A stretch of DNA of 21,042 nucleotides from the NCBI GenBank assembly GCA_002299245.1, contig DBOI01000113.1:46804-67845 (forward strand), in the 5' to 3' direction. This DNA comes from Hydrogenovibrio sp. UBA650 (GTDB lineage: Bacteria; Pseudomonadota; Gammaproteobacteria; Thiomicrospirales; Thiomicrospiraceae). Each line of letters opens with the position of its first letter. Within the stretch, counting starts at the first letter, position 1. The translations under genes were made by a program, and so were the position numbers. The notes under the pieces were generated by a model that worked only from the letters and a program-made list of their open reading frames with translations, searched no databases and was not told the origin of the DNA. This document shows positions 14,143-21,042 of this stretch, piece after piece.

Positions 14143-15609
14143 ATGACTGATTTGTACAACAACGAGTCTGATAAATCCCAGTATGCTCCTGTTATTCAAG
14201 AGTTGAATTTGCAGCAGATAACAAGGCAATCAGTAGAATCGTTAGATTTGTTGAAACTGCATGAACTTAATCCGGAACGCTATCCATTTTTTTTAGAGAG
14301 TGTTGCCAAAGGTTGTACGATCCATGGTGGTCAGCAAGGCGAGAACCTTGGTCAGTTTGATATTCTGTTTGCCTTTCCGCAGGAGACTCTACAGCTAAGG
14401 TCGGGAGATGATTCTGAAAATTTTGTGGAAAGCCTACAGGCCTTGTTTTCTAAGCAACGGTTACATGATTCGGTTTCAATTAATTGGCCTTTCTTTGGCG
14501 GCTGGTTTGCCTATTTCAGTTATGACTATGCTCAAGTAGTTGAGCCGGTTTTGAACTTGCCGCAATCCAATTTTCCACTCGCTCACCTCACTCGAGTTCC
14601 GGCTGCGGTGATGATCAACCATGATACAAAGCAGGCTGCTATTTTGGTTGAACCCGGGTATGAGAAGTGTTTGAACCAAATTGAAGCTGATCTCGAAACA
14701 GTTTTTGCGAAAAAGCCAGAGCAAGCTTCTGTAAAATCAGTCGATCTTATCAACACCAGTGAAGAGCCAGAGAGCAAATACTTGAATGGTGTTGAGGAGA
14801 TCAAAGAGTACATTCTTTGTGGTGATATTTTTCAAGTCAACTTGTCACGAGAGTGGCAGGTCGAAATTTCTGAGCAGAACAACCATATTGACCTCTACAG
14901 GGCATTACGTAAATCAAACCCGGCACCATTTGCTGCTTTGGCCCATTTCCACGACCCTGAAACTGAGCAGGCCTGGCAAATTATCAGCTCCTCTCCCGAA
15001 AGACTGGTGAAGTATCAACACCCCTGGGTGGAGACTCGTCCAATTGCTGGAACCCGTAAACGCGGTGAAACAGAGAAGGCTGATCAAGCCTTAGTCAAGG
15101 AGTTGATAGATCACCCCAAGGAGCGCGCCGAACACATTATGTTGATCGATCTTGAGCGCAATGACTTGGGGCGTATCTGTCAGCCGGGCACGGTTGAAGT
15201 CAATGAATTAATGGTGGTGGAAACCTATGAGCATGTGCATCATATTGTTTCCAATGTACGCGGCAAATTGCGTGAAGGCTTTTCGCCTCTGGATATTGTG
15301 CACGCTTTGTTTCCTGGAGGCACTATAACCGGCTGCCCTAAGGTTCGCTGTATGGAAATTATTGCTGAGCTGGAGCAGATGCCGCGAGAGGCTTATACCG
15401 GATCACTCGGTTATATCAACCTGGACGGTTCACTGGACCTAAATATTTTGATTAGAACCATGTTGCACTATCAGCAGAATAATAAGTCGATAGTCAGCTT
15501 TAGAGCGGGTGCTGGTATTGTTGCCGACTCCGATCCTGAGTTCGAATTGACCGAGTCGCGCCATAAAGCCAAAGGCCTGATAAAAGCATTTTCTGAGGTT
15601 AATTCATGA
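14143..15609 (+). CDS. pabB: Aminodeoxychorismate synthase component I
   Basis: The product (488 aa) is a chorismate-utilising enzyme that, with a PabA glutaminase not present here, aminates chorismate to 4-amino-4-deoxychorismate for folate synthesis. An N-terminal domain (to about residue 200) with a FLES motif (50-53) is followed by the catalytic domain: GDIFQVNLSREW near 227, SSSPERL near 282, PIAGTRKRG (300-308), ERNDLGR near 338, and PGGTITGCPKVRCMEII near 391. E. coli PabB has Lys in PIKGT, where this one has Ala302, the residue seen in TrpE. The call as PabB rather than TrpE rests on overlap with pabC by 4 nt. No good ribosome binding site precedes the ATG. No E. coli-type pabB lies in this position in E. 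coli or Pseudomonas. Confidence 0.85.
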   Translation: MTDLYNNESDKSQYAPVIQELNLQQITRQSVESLDLLKLHELNPERYPFFLESVAKGCTIHGGQQGENLGQFDILFAFPQETLQLRSGDDSENFVESLQALFSKQRLHDSVSINWPFFGGWFAYFSYDYAQVVEPVLNLPQSNFPLAHLTRVPAAVMINHDTKQAAILVEPGYEKCLNQIEADLETVFAKKPEQASVKSVDLINTSEEPESKYLNGVEEIKEYILCGDIFQVNLSREWQVEISEQNNHIDLYRALRKSNPAPFAALAHFHDPETEQAWQIISSSPERLVKYQHPWVETRPIAGTRKRGETEKADQALVKELIDHPKERAEHIMLIDLERNDLGRICQPGTVEVNELMVVETYEHVHHIVSNVRGKLREGFSPLDIVHALFPGGTITGCPKVRCMEIIAELEQMPREAYTGSLGYINLDGSLDLNILIRTMLHYQQNNKSIVSFRAGAGIVADSDPEFELTESRHKAKGLIKAFSEVNS

Positions 15610-16478
15610 ACAGCTATTCATTTTGGGTAAATGGAGAGCCAGCGGAAACGCTGAGTTTGCATGATCGTGGTACTCAATACGGCGATGGTTTTTTTACCAC
15701 GATTCTAATTTCTGAAGCCAAGATTGTTAATTGGCAAGCGCATTGGCGGCGTATTCAACAGAGCTGTGAAGCGCTACATATTCCACAGCCAGAAGAGAAA
15801 ACACTAAAACTTTGGATCTATAGTGCTTTGAGTTTCTATTTTACCGAGCACGCTATGGACAGCTGTGTATTGAAAGTAGTCATTACTCGTGGCAGCGGAG
15901 GCATCGGTTATCAACCTCCTAATGCAGCGCATCCGAACACGCTATTTTATATAAAACCAGCACCGCAAACAGCTGAAGTACAAGCAACTAAGATTTCAAC
16001 AGGCCTTTGCCAAACTCTAGCTTCAAATAACAGTTTTGCAGGCCTTAAAACGCTAAACCGTTTAGAAAATGTGATAGCTCGTCATGAGATGGCTGAACAG
16101 GGTTTTGATGAAGGTATTATGTTGAACCACCAGCAACAGGTAATTTGTGGCACTCAATCCAACCTGTTTTTTATAAATGATGGCAAAGTAATTACCCCTA
16201 AACTAGATCAGTGCGGAATAGAAGGTAGCACACGTTTTAGCTTACTCAAGTTATTAACTGAAAAAGGTATGAATCCGGTTGAAGAGGAAGTCTTTCTTTC
16301 TGATCTTGAAAATGCTGATGAGATTTTCTTTACCAATGCGGTTCGTGGTGTACAGTTGGTCTCGGAGTTTATGCAACGCAACTATCAAATGGAACAGGGC
16401 ATTCAGATTCATAAGTTATGGCATGATTGGCAGTCTGCCAATGCCATTGAATTAACCGAATTTCGTGGAAATATATGA
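15606..16478 (+). CDS. pabC: Aminodeoxychorismate lyase
   Basis: The product (290 aa) is a fold-type IV PLP enzyme that splits 4-amino-4-deoxychorismate into 4-aminobenzoate and pyruvate. The N-terminal HDRGTQYGDGFFTT, the PLP Lys148 in GLKTLNRLENV, the CGTQSNLFF segment and the late FFTNAVRGV motif match PabC; branched-chain aminotransferases and D-amino acid transaminases share the fold, but the GLKTLNRLE motif and the neighbours favour the lyase. Its ATG overlaps the pabB stop in ATGA, so translation of consecutive pathway enzymes is coupled, and its own end overlaps mltG by 4 nt. Confidence 0.93.
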   Translation: MNSYSFWVNGEPAETLSLHDRGTQYGDGFFTTILISEAKIVNWQAHWRRIQQSCEALHIPQPEEKTLKLWIYSALSFYFTEHAMDSCVLKVVITRGSGGIGYQPPNAAHPNTLFYIKPAPQTAEVQATKISTGLCQTLASNNSFAGLKTLNRLENVIARHEMAEQGFDEGIMLNHQQQVICGTQSNLFFINDGKVITPKLDQCGIEGSTRFSLLKLLTEKGMNPVEEEVFLSDLENADEIFFTNAVRGVQLVSEFMQRNYQMEQGIQIHKLWHDWQSANAIELTEFRGNI

Positions 16479-17578
16479 GCCAGCAAGACCAAAATTCTAA
16501 GTCGCAAAATCAACAAAAAAAACATATAAAAGCCGGAGCAAACTGGTGGCTACGTAGTTTCCTGATCATAACGCTTATTACAGGCCTGGCGGTTGGCTAC
16601 GCCTATCTACAGTTTAAACAGTTTGTGGAATCACCGATTTCTACACAAACTGAAGCGGTGATTATTCATATTAAACCTGGCAGTTCAGTACATAAGGTTG
16701 CTCGCCAGCTTCATGCCAAGGGCCTGTTAAAACAGCCAAAGTGGTTTGCCTGGTATGTGCAGTATCAGAAAAAACAGAATCTGATTAAAGCGGGTGAATT
16801 CTATATTCAACCACAATGGAATATTGACCAACTGATTGCAGGCCTGGCAAATGCCAAAGATGTACAGTATCCGGCTACAATTATTGCCGGACAGACAATT
16901 CAACAGGCCATACAGAGGATTCAAGGCCTGCCAAAATTGAAAATTGAACTCGATATTAATGATATTGCAGGCCTGCAGAATTTATTAGGTGTAGAAGAAG
17001 GTGATCGTAAAGTTGATGATCGCTACCCTTACGCAACTATTGAAGGTCGAATTCTACCGGAAACTTATCACTATCAACTCGGTGACAGTGATAAAGACAT
17101 TCTACTGCGTGCCTATAAAGCGACTAATAAAGTGCTTGATCAGGCCTGGAATAACCGTGATAAAAAACTACCCTATAAAACCCCTTATGAAGCGCTGATT
17201 ATGGCGTCCATTGTTGAGAAAGAAACCGGTCATGCACCTGAGAGACCTCTGATTGCCGGGGTGTTTGTTCGCCGATTAAATAAAGGCATGCGCCTGCAAA
17301 CTGATCCAACTGTGATCTACGGAATTGGTAAAGATTACGATGGCAATATTCGCAAGCGAGACTTGTTGGCGAAAACGCCTTACAATACATACACCATTAA
17401 TCGCTTACCGCCTACACCAATCGCTTTGCCGAGCCGTGATGCTATAGAAGCTACCCTTAATCCGGCTAAAACCAAAGCGCTCTATTTTGTGGCCAAGGGT
17501 GACGGTGAACACCACTTTTCAAATACCTTAAAAGAGCACAATGATGCGGTGCGCAAGTATTTGCTAAATAAGAAATGA
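16475..17578 (+). CDS. mltG: Endolytic murein transglycosylase MltG (YceG)
   Basis: The product (367 aa) is MltG, an inner-membrane enzyme that cuts nascent peptidoglycan glycan strands and so sets their length. A basic cytoplasmic tail is followed by one membrane segment (about residues 25-45), a LysM-like region near 62-112, and the catalytic domain. The catalytic Glu248 lies in MASIVEKETG, and GMRLQTDPTVIYGIG and the late LPPTPIALPS motif are typical. The start overlaps the pabC stop (ATGA). The gene carries five AGGCCTG sites plus one GGGCCTG, the densest part of a window-wide pattern. tmk follows after 8 nt. Confidence 0.96.
   Translation: MSQQDQNSKSQNQQKKHIKAGANWWLRSFLIITLITGLAVGYAYLQFKQFVESPISTQTEAVIIHIKPGSSVHKVARQLHAKGLLKQPKWFAWYVQYQKKQNLIKAGEFYIQPQWNIDQLIAGLANAKDVQYPATIIAGQTIQQAIQRIQGLPKLKIELDINDIAGLQNLLGVEEGDRKVDDRYPYATIEGRILPETYHYQLGDSDKDILLRAYKATNKVLDQAWNNRDKKLPYKTPYEALIMASIVEKETGHAPERPLIAGVFVRRLNKGMRLQTDPTVIYGIGKDYDGNIRKRDLLAKTPYNTYTINRLPPTPIALPSRDAIEATLNPAKTKALYFVAKGDGEHHFSNTLKEHNDAVRKYLLNKK
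16582..17148. repeat. Cluster of AGGCCTG sites inside mltG
   Basis: AGGCCTG occurs at 16582, 16840, 16924, 16969 and 17142, and GGGCCTG at 16720. They are coding, mostly as Gly-Leu (GGC CTG), and sometimes extend to GCAGGCCTG. See the finding on this motif for the other sites. Confidence 0.4.
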
Positions 17579-17586
17579 GATAGTCT

Positions 17587-18237
17587 ATGTCGGGTAAATT
17601 TATCACTCTGGAAGGCACCGAAGGTGCGGGAAAATCGACCAATCTGGCCTTTATTCAGGACTGGTTAAGCGAGCAGGGTGTAGACCATATCGTTACCCGT
17701 GAGCCGGGTGGTACCGAGATTAGTGAAGCGATCCGCGAAGTGCTGTTGAATAAAGACTACACAGCGATGCAATCGGAAACGGAATTGCTGCTTATGTTTG
17801 CCGCGCGAGCTCAACACTTGAAAGAGAAAATTCTGCCAGCAATGGAGCAGGGCAAGTGGGTGGTTTCTGATCGCTTTACCGACGCAACTTACGCCTATCA
17901 AGGCGCGGCTAGAGGTATTAGCTATGAGCGTATTGCTGAAATAGAGAACTGGGTTCAGCAGGGCTTTCAGCCGGATACCACCTTTATCTTTGACCTGCCT
18001 GTAGACGTGGGTATGGCTCGCGTTGCCAGTCGCGGCGGTGAAACTGATCGCTTTGAACAGGAAAAGCAGACCTTTTTTGAAAAGGTACGCGAGGCCTATC
18101 TAAACCGCGCTGAAAAAGCCCCACAACGTTATAGCGTATTGGATGCCAGCCAACCTCTTGATCAGGTTCAGGCTGATATTGTGCAACGCCTACAACAGCT
18201 TCTTGATAACCCAACGGTAACCCTTAATGGACAATGA
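17587..18237 (+). CDS. tmk: Thymidylate kinase
   Basis: The product (216 aa) is thymidylate kinase, which phosphorylates dTMP to dTDP with ATP. The P-loop GTEGAGKST (residues 10-18), the TREPGGTEISE segment that binds dTMP, SDRFTDATYAYQGAARG, and the LID sequence RGGETDRFE are present. It starts 8 nt after mltG, without a strong ribosome binding site of its own, and holB starts 3 nt after its stop, an arrangement also found in E. coli, where tmk and holB are adjacent. The C-terminal 20 residues are variable. Confidence 0.97.
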   Translation: MSGKFITLEGTEGAGKSTNLAFIQDWLSEQGVDHIVTREPGGTEISEAIREVLLNKDYTAMQSETELLLMFAARAQHLKEKILPAMEQGKWVVSDRFTDATYAYQGAARGISYERIAEIENWVQQGFQPDTTFIFDLPVDVGMARVASRGGETDRFEQEKQTFFEKVREAYLNRAEKAPQRYSVLDASQPLDQVQADIVQRLQQLLDNPTVTLNGQ

Positions 18238-18240
18238 TTA

Positions 18241-19281
18241 ATGCCCTCTGAAGCTGTCGATTTTACCTACGAACCTATTCAGAATATGCCTTGGCTGGCA
18301 GAAGGCTGGCAGCAGTGGTTAAACCTTTGCCAACGCCTGGGTCATGCTTATCTGCTTTCTGGGCCTCAGGGAATTGGCTTGGAAGATTTCGCCATGCAGG
18401 CTGCTCACTTTATGCTCTGTCGCGGTCAAAAAGTGCAGAAGGCCTGTGATGAGTGCCAGAGCTGCCACCTGTTTGTTACCCAACAACACCCTGACTTCTT
18501 TCAACTCGGTCGGCTGGAAGATAAAAAAGAGATCAGCGTTGATCAGGTTCGTGAACTGATTTATAAACTCAACGAAACCTCACATCAGGGTGGTTATAAA
18601 GTAGTCTGGATCAATGGCGTTGAATATCTCAATCAGTCCGCCTTCAATGCCCTGTTAAAAAGTCTGGAAGAACCGGCAGAACGCACATTGTTTTTACTCA
18701 CCACACACCAGATTGATCGTCTGCCGGCGACCATTAAGAGTCGTTGTCAGCTATTGAGCTTTATTGCTCCAGCGCTTGCTGATGCAGCGCAATGGCTGCA
18801 TCAGCAACTGCCGCAAGCGGATGAGGCTTTGGTAAAGCGTGCTTTAAGACTGAACTGGGGGGCGCCTCTTGATTCCAGAGACTGGATAAATGAAGGACTG
18901 TTTACAGAGGACCAGCAGTGGAAAACCGATCTAAACCAGATGTTGTCAGGTAGTAAAACTATTACTCAAGCCGTTGCTAGTTGGTTGAAATGGCAACAGC
19001 CGGAGCGGGTGTTTGATTATTTCTATCAATGGACGGTCTCGGCAGCACGTTCGGTGGTTTACTCCGATAACGCTGAAACGCAATCAGCCAATAATCCGCA
19101 GTTGCAAAACTGGCTAAGATTCCAGCAGGCCATACTCAATGCCAAGCTGCAATGGCTCTCTAACGCCAATAAGGAGTTGGTTTTAGAGAACCTTTGTCTC
19201 GAGTGGCTGGCTGTTCAGCAGAGTCCGGAACCACTGCAAACCGTATTTAAAAGCAAATTAGTTAAAGGAACACTTGCGTGA
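18241..19281 (+). CDS. holB: DNA polymerase III subunit delta'
   Basis: The product (346 aa) is the delta' subunit of the clamp loader, which loads the beta sliding clamp at primer-template junctions. A zinc module holds Cys60, Cys69, Cys72 and Cys75. The P-loop is degenerate: SGPQGIGLED has Leu in place of the catalytic Lys, in line with the family, because delta' does not hydrolyse ATP. VVWINGVEYLNQSAFNALLKSLEEP near 120-145 and the SRC motif (IKSRCQLL) near residue 165 are typical. The C-terminal 180 residues are poorly conserved. The coding end overlaps the tatD start by 4 nt. Pseudomonas has pilZ between holB and tatD; here it is absent. Confidence 0.93.
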   Translation: MPSEAVDFTYEPIQNMPWLAEGWQQWLNLCQRLGHAYLLSGPQGIGLEDFAMQAAHFMLCRGQKVQKACDECQSCHLFVTQQHPDFFQLGRLEDKKEISVDQVRELIYKLNETSHQGGYKVVWINGVEYLNQSAFNALLKSLEEPAERTLFLLTTHQIDRLPATIKSRCQLLSFIAPALADAAQWLHQQLPQADEALVKRALRLNWGAPLDSRDWINEGLFTEDQQWKTDLNQMLSGSKTITQAVASWLKWQQPERVFDYFYQWTVSAARSVVYSDNAETQSANNPQLQNWLRFQQAILNAKLQWLSNANKELVLENLCLEWLAVQQSPEPLQTVFKSKLVKGTLA

Positions 19282-20057
19282 TTGTAGATTCACACTGTCA
19301 CCTAAATATGTTGCCAGAAGACAAGGTCGGCAATATCGATGAAGTTTTGGCCACTGCCCAAGAACTGGGTGTAGAGAGAATTCTTTGTGTGGCGATCAAC
19401 CCGCCGCAATGGCAGGAAGTTTTGCAGATTGCAGACAAGTATCCGCAAGTTTATGCGGCAATCGGTGTGCACCCTTGTGAAGACAAATCGGTGGTAGTGA
19501 CCGATGAAGAGATTATCGCAGCGGCATCACACCCAAAAGTATTGGCGATCGGTGAGGTAGGGCTGGATTATTTCCATTTTGAAGGCGAAGCCGATATGAA
19601 CTGGCAGCACGAGCGTTTCAAGCAGCATATCCGTCTGGCAAAACAACTTGATAAACCGCTGATTATTCACACTCGTAATTCAACCGATGACTGCCTGACT
19701 ATCCTTGAACAAGAGGGTGCAGAAGAGGTCAAGGGCATTATGCATTGTTTTGTTGAAGATATGACGATCGCCCAGCGAGCAATGGATATCGGTTTTTACA
19801 TCTCTTTCTCCGGCATTGTGACCTTTAAAAATGCCAAAGAGCTGAAAGAGGTGGCTAAGCAGGTTCCGCTCAACCGTATTTTGGTTGAGACAGATGCGCC
19901 ATATTTGGCACCGGTTCCTTATCGCGGTAAAACCAATCAACCTGGTTATACCTGCTATGTTGCGCAAGAGATCGCCGATCTTAAGGAGATGTCGCTCGAA
20001 GAGGTTGCCAAAGCGACAACCGATAACTTTAATCGTTTGTTTAAGCTTGAGGTATAA
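19278..20057 (+). CDS. TatD-family metal-dependent hydrolase (YcfH-like)
   Basis: The product (259 aa) is a TatD-family DNase-like TIM-barrel hydrolase of the YcfH type. Metal ligands are His6 and His8 (DSHCHL), Glu93 (GEVGLDY), His131 (IIHTR), His156 (MHCF) and Asp206 (ETDAPYL), a complete set. Family members have been reported as 3'-5' deoxyribonucleases; the physiological substrate of YcfH is not well defined. Translation starts at a GTG that overlaps the holB stop (GTGA), with AAAGGAA upstream in the holB end giving good ribosome binding. The position after holB matches E. coli holB-ycfH. Confidence 0.95.
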   Translation: MIVDSHCHLNMLPEDKVGNIDEVLATAQELGVERILCVAINPPQWQEVLQIADKYPQVYAAIGVHPCEDKSVVVTDEEIIAAASHPKVLAIGEVGLDYFHFEGEADMNWQHERFKQHIRLAKQLDKPLIIHTRNSTDDCLTILEQEGAEEVKGIMHCFVEDMTIAQRAMDIGFYISFSGIVTFKNAKELKEVAKQVPLNRILVETDAPYLAPVPYRGKTNQPGYTCYVAQEIADLKEMSLEEVAKATTDNFNRLFKLEV

Positions 20058-20062
20058 CGGTT

Positions 20063-21042
20063 ATGCCAAGAGGAAGAGGCCTGCCAAAAACGGCACCGGT
20101 TAAAGTTGCAGCAACATCTGATCGCTCTTACACCTGGCAGAGAATCTACGATTTAGTTGTTTCTCACAAAGCCGAATTGTGGAAGGCAAATTTTATTGCA
20201 TTAATTGCCATGCTGGCTACAGTGCCATTGCCTCTGCTACTGCCAATGCTGGTTGATGAAGTGCTTTTAGATAAACCTGGCCCAATCGTCGCTTTTCTAC
20301 AAATTTTTGTCTCTCCTGAGTGGCACACCGCAACCTATTACATTATCGCCATTACTATTGTCACTATTATTCTGCGTTTGGTAGGCCTGGTTATGGGGGT
20401 CTGGCAGATGCAGCAATTTACCGTGATTGCCAAAGATGTGACCTATCAGATTCGTACCGATCTATTGGCGAGAGTGCAGGGTGTTTCTATGGCGCGCTAT
20501 GCCTCTATGGGCAGCGGCAGTGTTTCGGCAACCATGCTCAATGATGTCAATACGATCGATACATTCTTGGGTACAACAGTTAGCAAACTGATTATTGCAG
20601 GCCTGTCTCTGGTTGGGGTAACCCTGGTTCTGCTCTGGCTGAATTGGCAGTTGGCGGTGTTTATTCTATTGTTTAACCCGATCGTGATCTACTTCACTAT
20701 GCTGATGGGACGCAAGGTTCAGACCCTTAAAAAAGATGAAAACACTGCGGTGGATATTTTTCAGCAGTCACTGACTGAAACTCTTGATGCCTTGCAACAG
20801 GTGAGAGCAGCCAATAAAGACAGAACATTTTTTGATCGTGTTCGAGGTCATGCCTATGACATCAAAACTCACTCGGAAGCTTTTACCTGGAAAAGTGATG
20901 CCGCAAGCAGACTCTCCTTTATGATCTTTTTGGTCGGCTTCGATATTTTCCGTGCTGCTGGTATGATGATGGTGGTGTTTTCTGATCTGACTATCGGGCA
21001 GATGATTGCGGTGTTTGGCTACCTCTGGTTTATGATGGGACC
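20063..21042 (+). CDS. ABC exporter, permease half (truncated at window edge)
   Basis: An open frame from the ATG at 20063 runs to the right edge (326 complete codons) with GAGG about 10 nt upstream. After a basic cytoplasmic start (MPRGRGLPK), the protein has hydrophobic helices near residues 44-65, 90-112, 168-190 and 191-215, and at the end (about 282-320), with the soluble coupling-like segment YQIRTDLLARVQGVSMARY near 126. This is the transmembrane domain of a type I ABC exporter, of the MsbA/lipid-and-drug exporter kind. The nucleotide-binding domain is expected beyond the window but cannot be seen, so substrate and direction are only inferred. It starts 5 nt after tatD and likely belongs to the same transcript, although this neighbour is not part of the E. 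coli order. Confidence 0.85.
   Translation, partial: MPRGRGLPKTAPVKVAATSDRSYTWQRIYDLVVSHKAELWKANFIALIAMLATVPLPLLLPMLVDEVLLDKPGPIVAFLQIFVSPEWHTATYYIIAITIVTIILRLVGLVMGVWQMQQFTVIAKDVTYQIRTDLLARVQGVSMARYASMGSGSVSATMLNDVNTIDTFLGTTVSKLIIAGLSLVGVTLVLLWLNWQLAVFILLFNPIVIYFTMLMGRKVQTLKKDENTAVDIFQQSLTETLDALQQVRAANKDRTFFDRVRGHAYDIKTHSEAFTWKSDAASRLSFMIFLVGFDIFRAAGMMMVVFSDLTIGQMIAVFGYLWFMMG

Noticed and set aside
18241..19281. Loss of the P-loop Lys in holB as a sign of a broken gene
   Set aside because: E. coli delta' also lacks a functional P-loop, so this is the normal state of the family.
1..21042. Mobile elements, tRNA or rRNA genes, phage or defence systems
   Set aside because: I saw no transposase, integrase, terminal repeats or structural RNA genes; the coding is dense, conserved housekeeping order.

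Overview
The window looks like an ordinary chromosomal housekeeping region of a gammaproteobacterium with moderate GC. The gene order (divergent rne and rluC, a YceF-type maf, yceD-rpmF-plsX-fabHDG-acpP-fabF-pabC-mltG-tmk-holB-tatD) is the classical Escherichia coli/Pseudomonas arrangement, and the protein sequences follow the E. coli family patterns closely. My impression from protein style and base composition is a marine or sulfur-oxidising lineage such as Thiomicrospira/Hydrogenovibrio relatives. That is a guess; only the gammaproteobacterial assignment is well supported.

Left part (1-1740): the 5' end of a very acidic, unrecognised protein runs off the left edge on the minus strand behind a near-consensus sigma-54 promoter. 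It is followed by rluA (minus) and a low-molecular-weight protein tyrosine phosphatase (plus). A strong bidirectional terminator separates the phosphatase from the convergent rne.

RNA-processing part (1747-7501): rne (RNase E, minus) has a full catalytic half, a membrane-anchor helix and Arg-rich scaffold segments. Its predicted transcript has a leader of about 630 nt with several hairpins. The rne and rluC promoters are back to back with abutting -35 boxes. A HAD phosphatase follows rluC and overlaps the 3' end of the convergent maf gene by 4 nt.

Fatty-acid part (7589-14062): yceD, rpmF and plsX form a tight cluster behind a strong sigma-70 promoter placed so close to the yceD ATG that the mRNA is probably leaderless. 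fabH, fabD, fabG, acpP and fabF follow. Terminator-like hairpins after fabH, acpP and fabF, with candidate promoters before acpP, fabF and pabB, suggest the cluster is divided into sub-operons so that acyl carrier protein can be made at a higher level.

Folate, cell-wall and replication part (14143-21042): pabB is inserted between fabF and pabC, so both steps of chorismate-to-4-aminobenzoate conversion (apart from the glutaminase subunit) sit together. mltG, tmk, holB and tatD follow with 4-nt overlaps or very short gaps. A type I ABC exporter gene starts after tatD and runs off the right edge.

No clearly new biological system is visible. The observations most worth checking are the sigma-54-driven acidic gene, the leaderless yceD prediction, the long rne leader, the excess of AGGCCTG sites (densest in mltG), and the PabB with Ala in place of the usual catalytic Lys.
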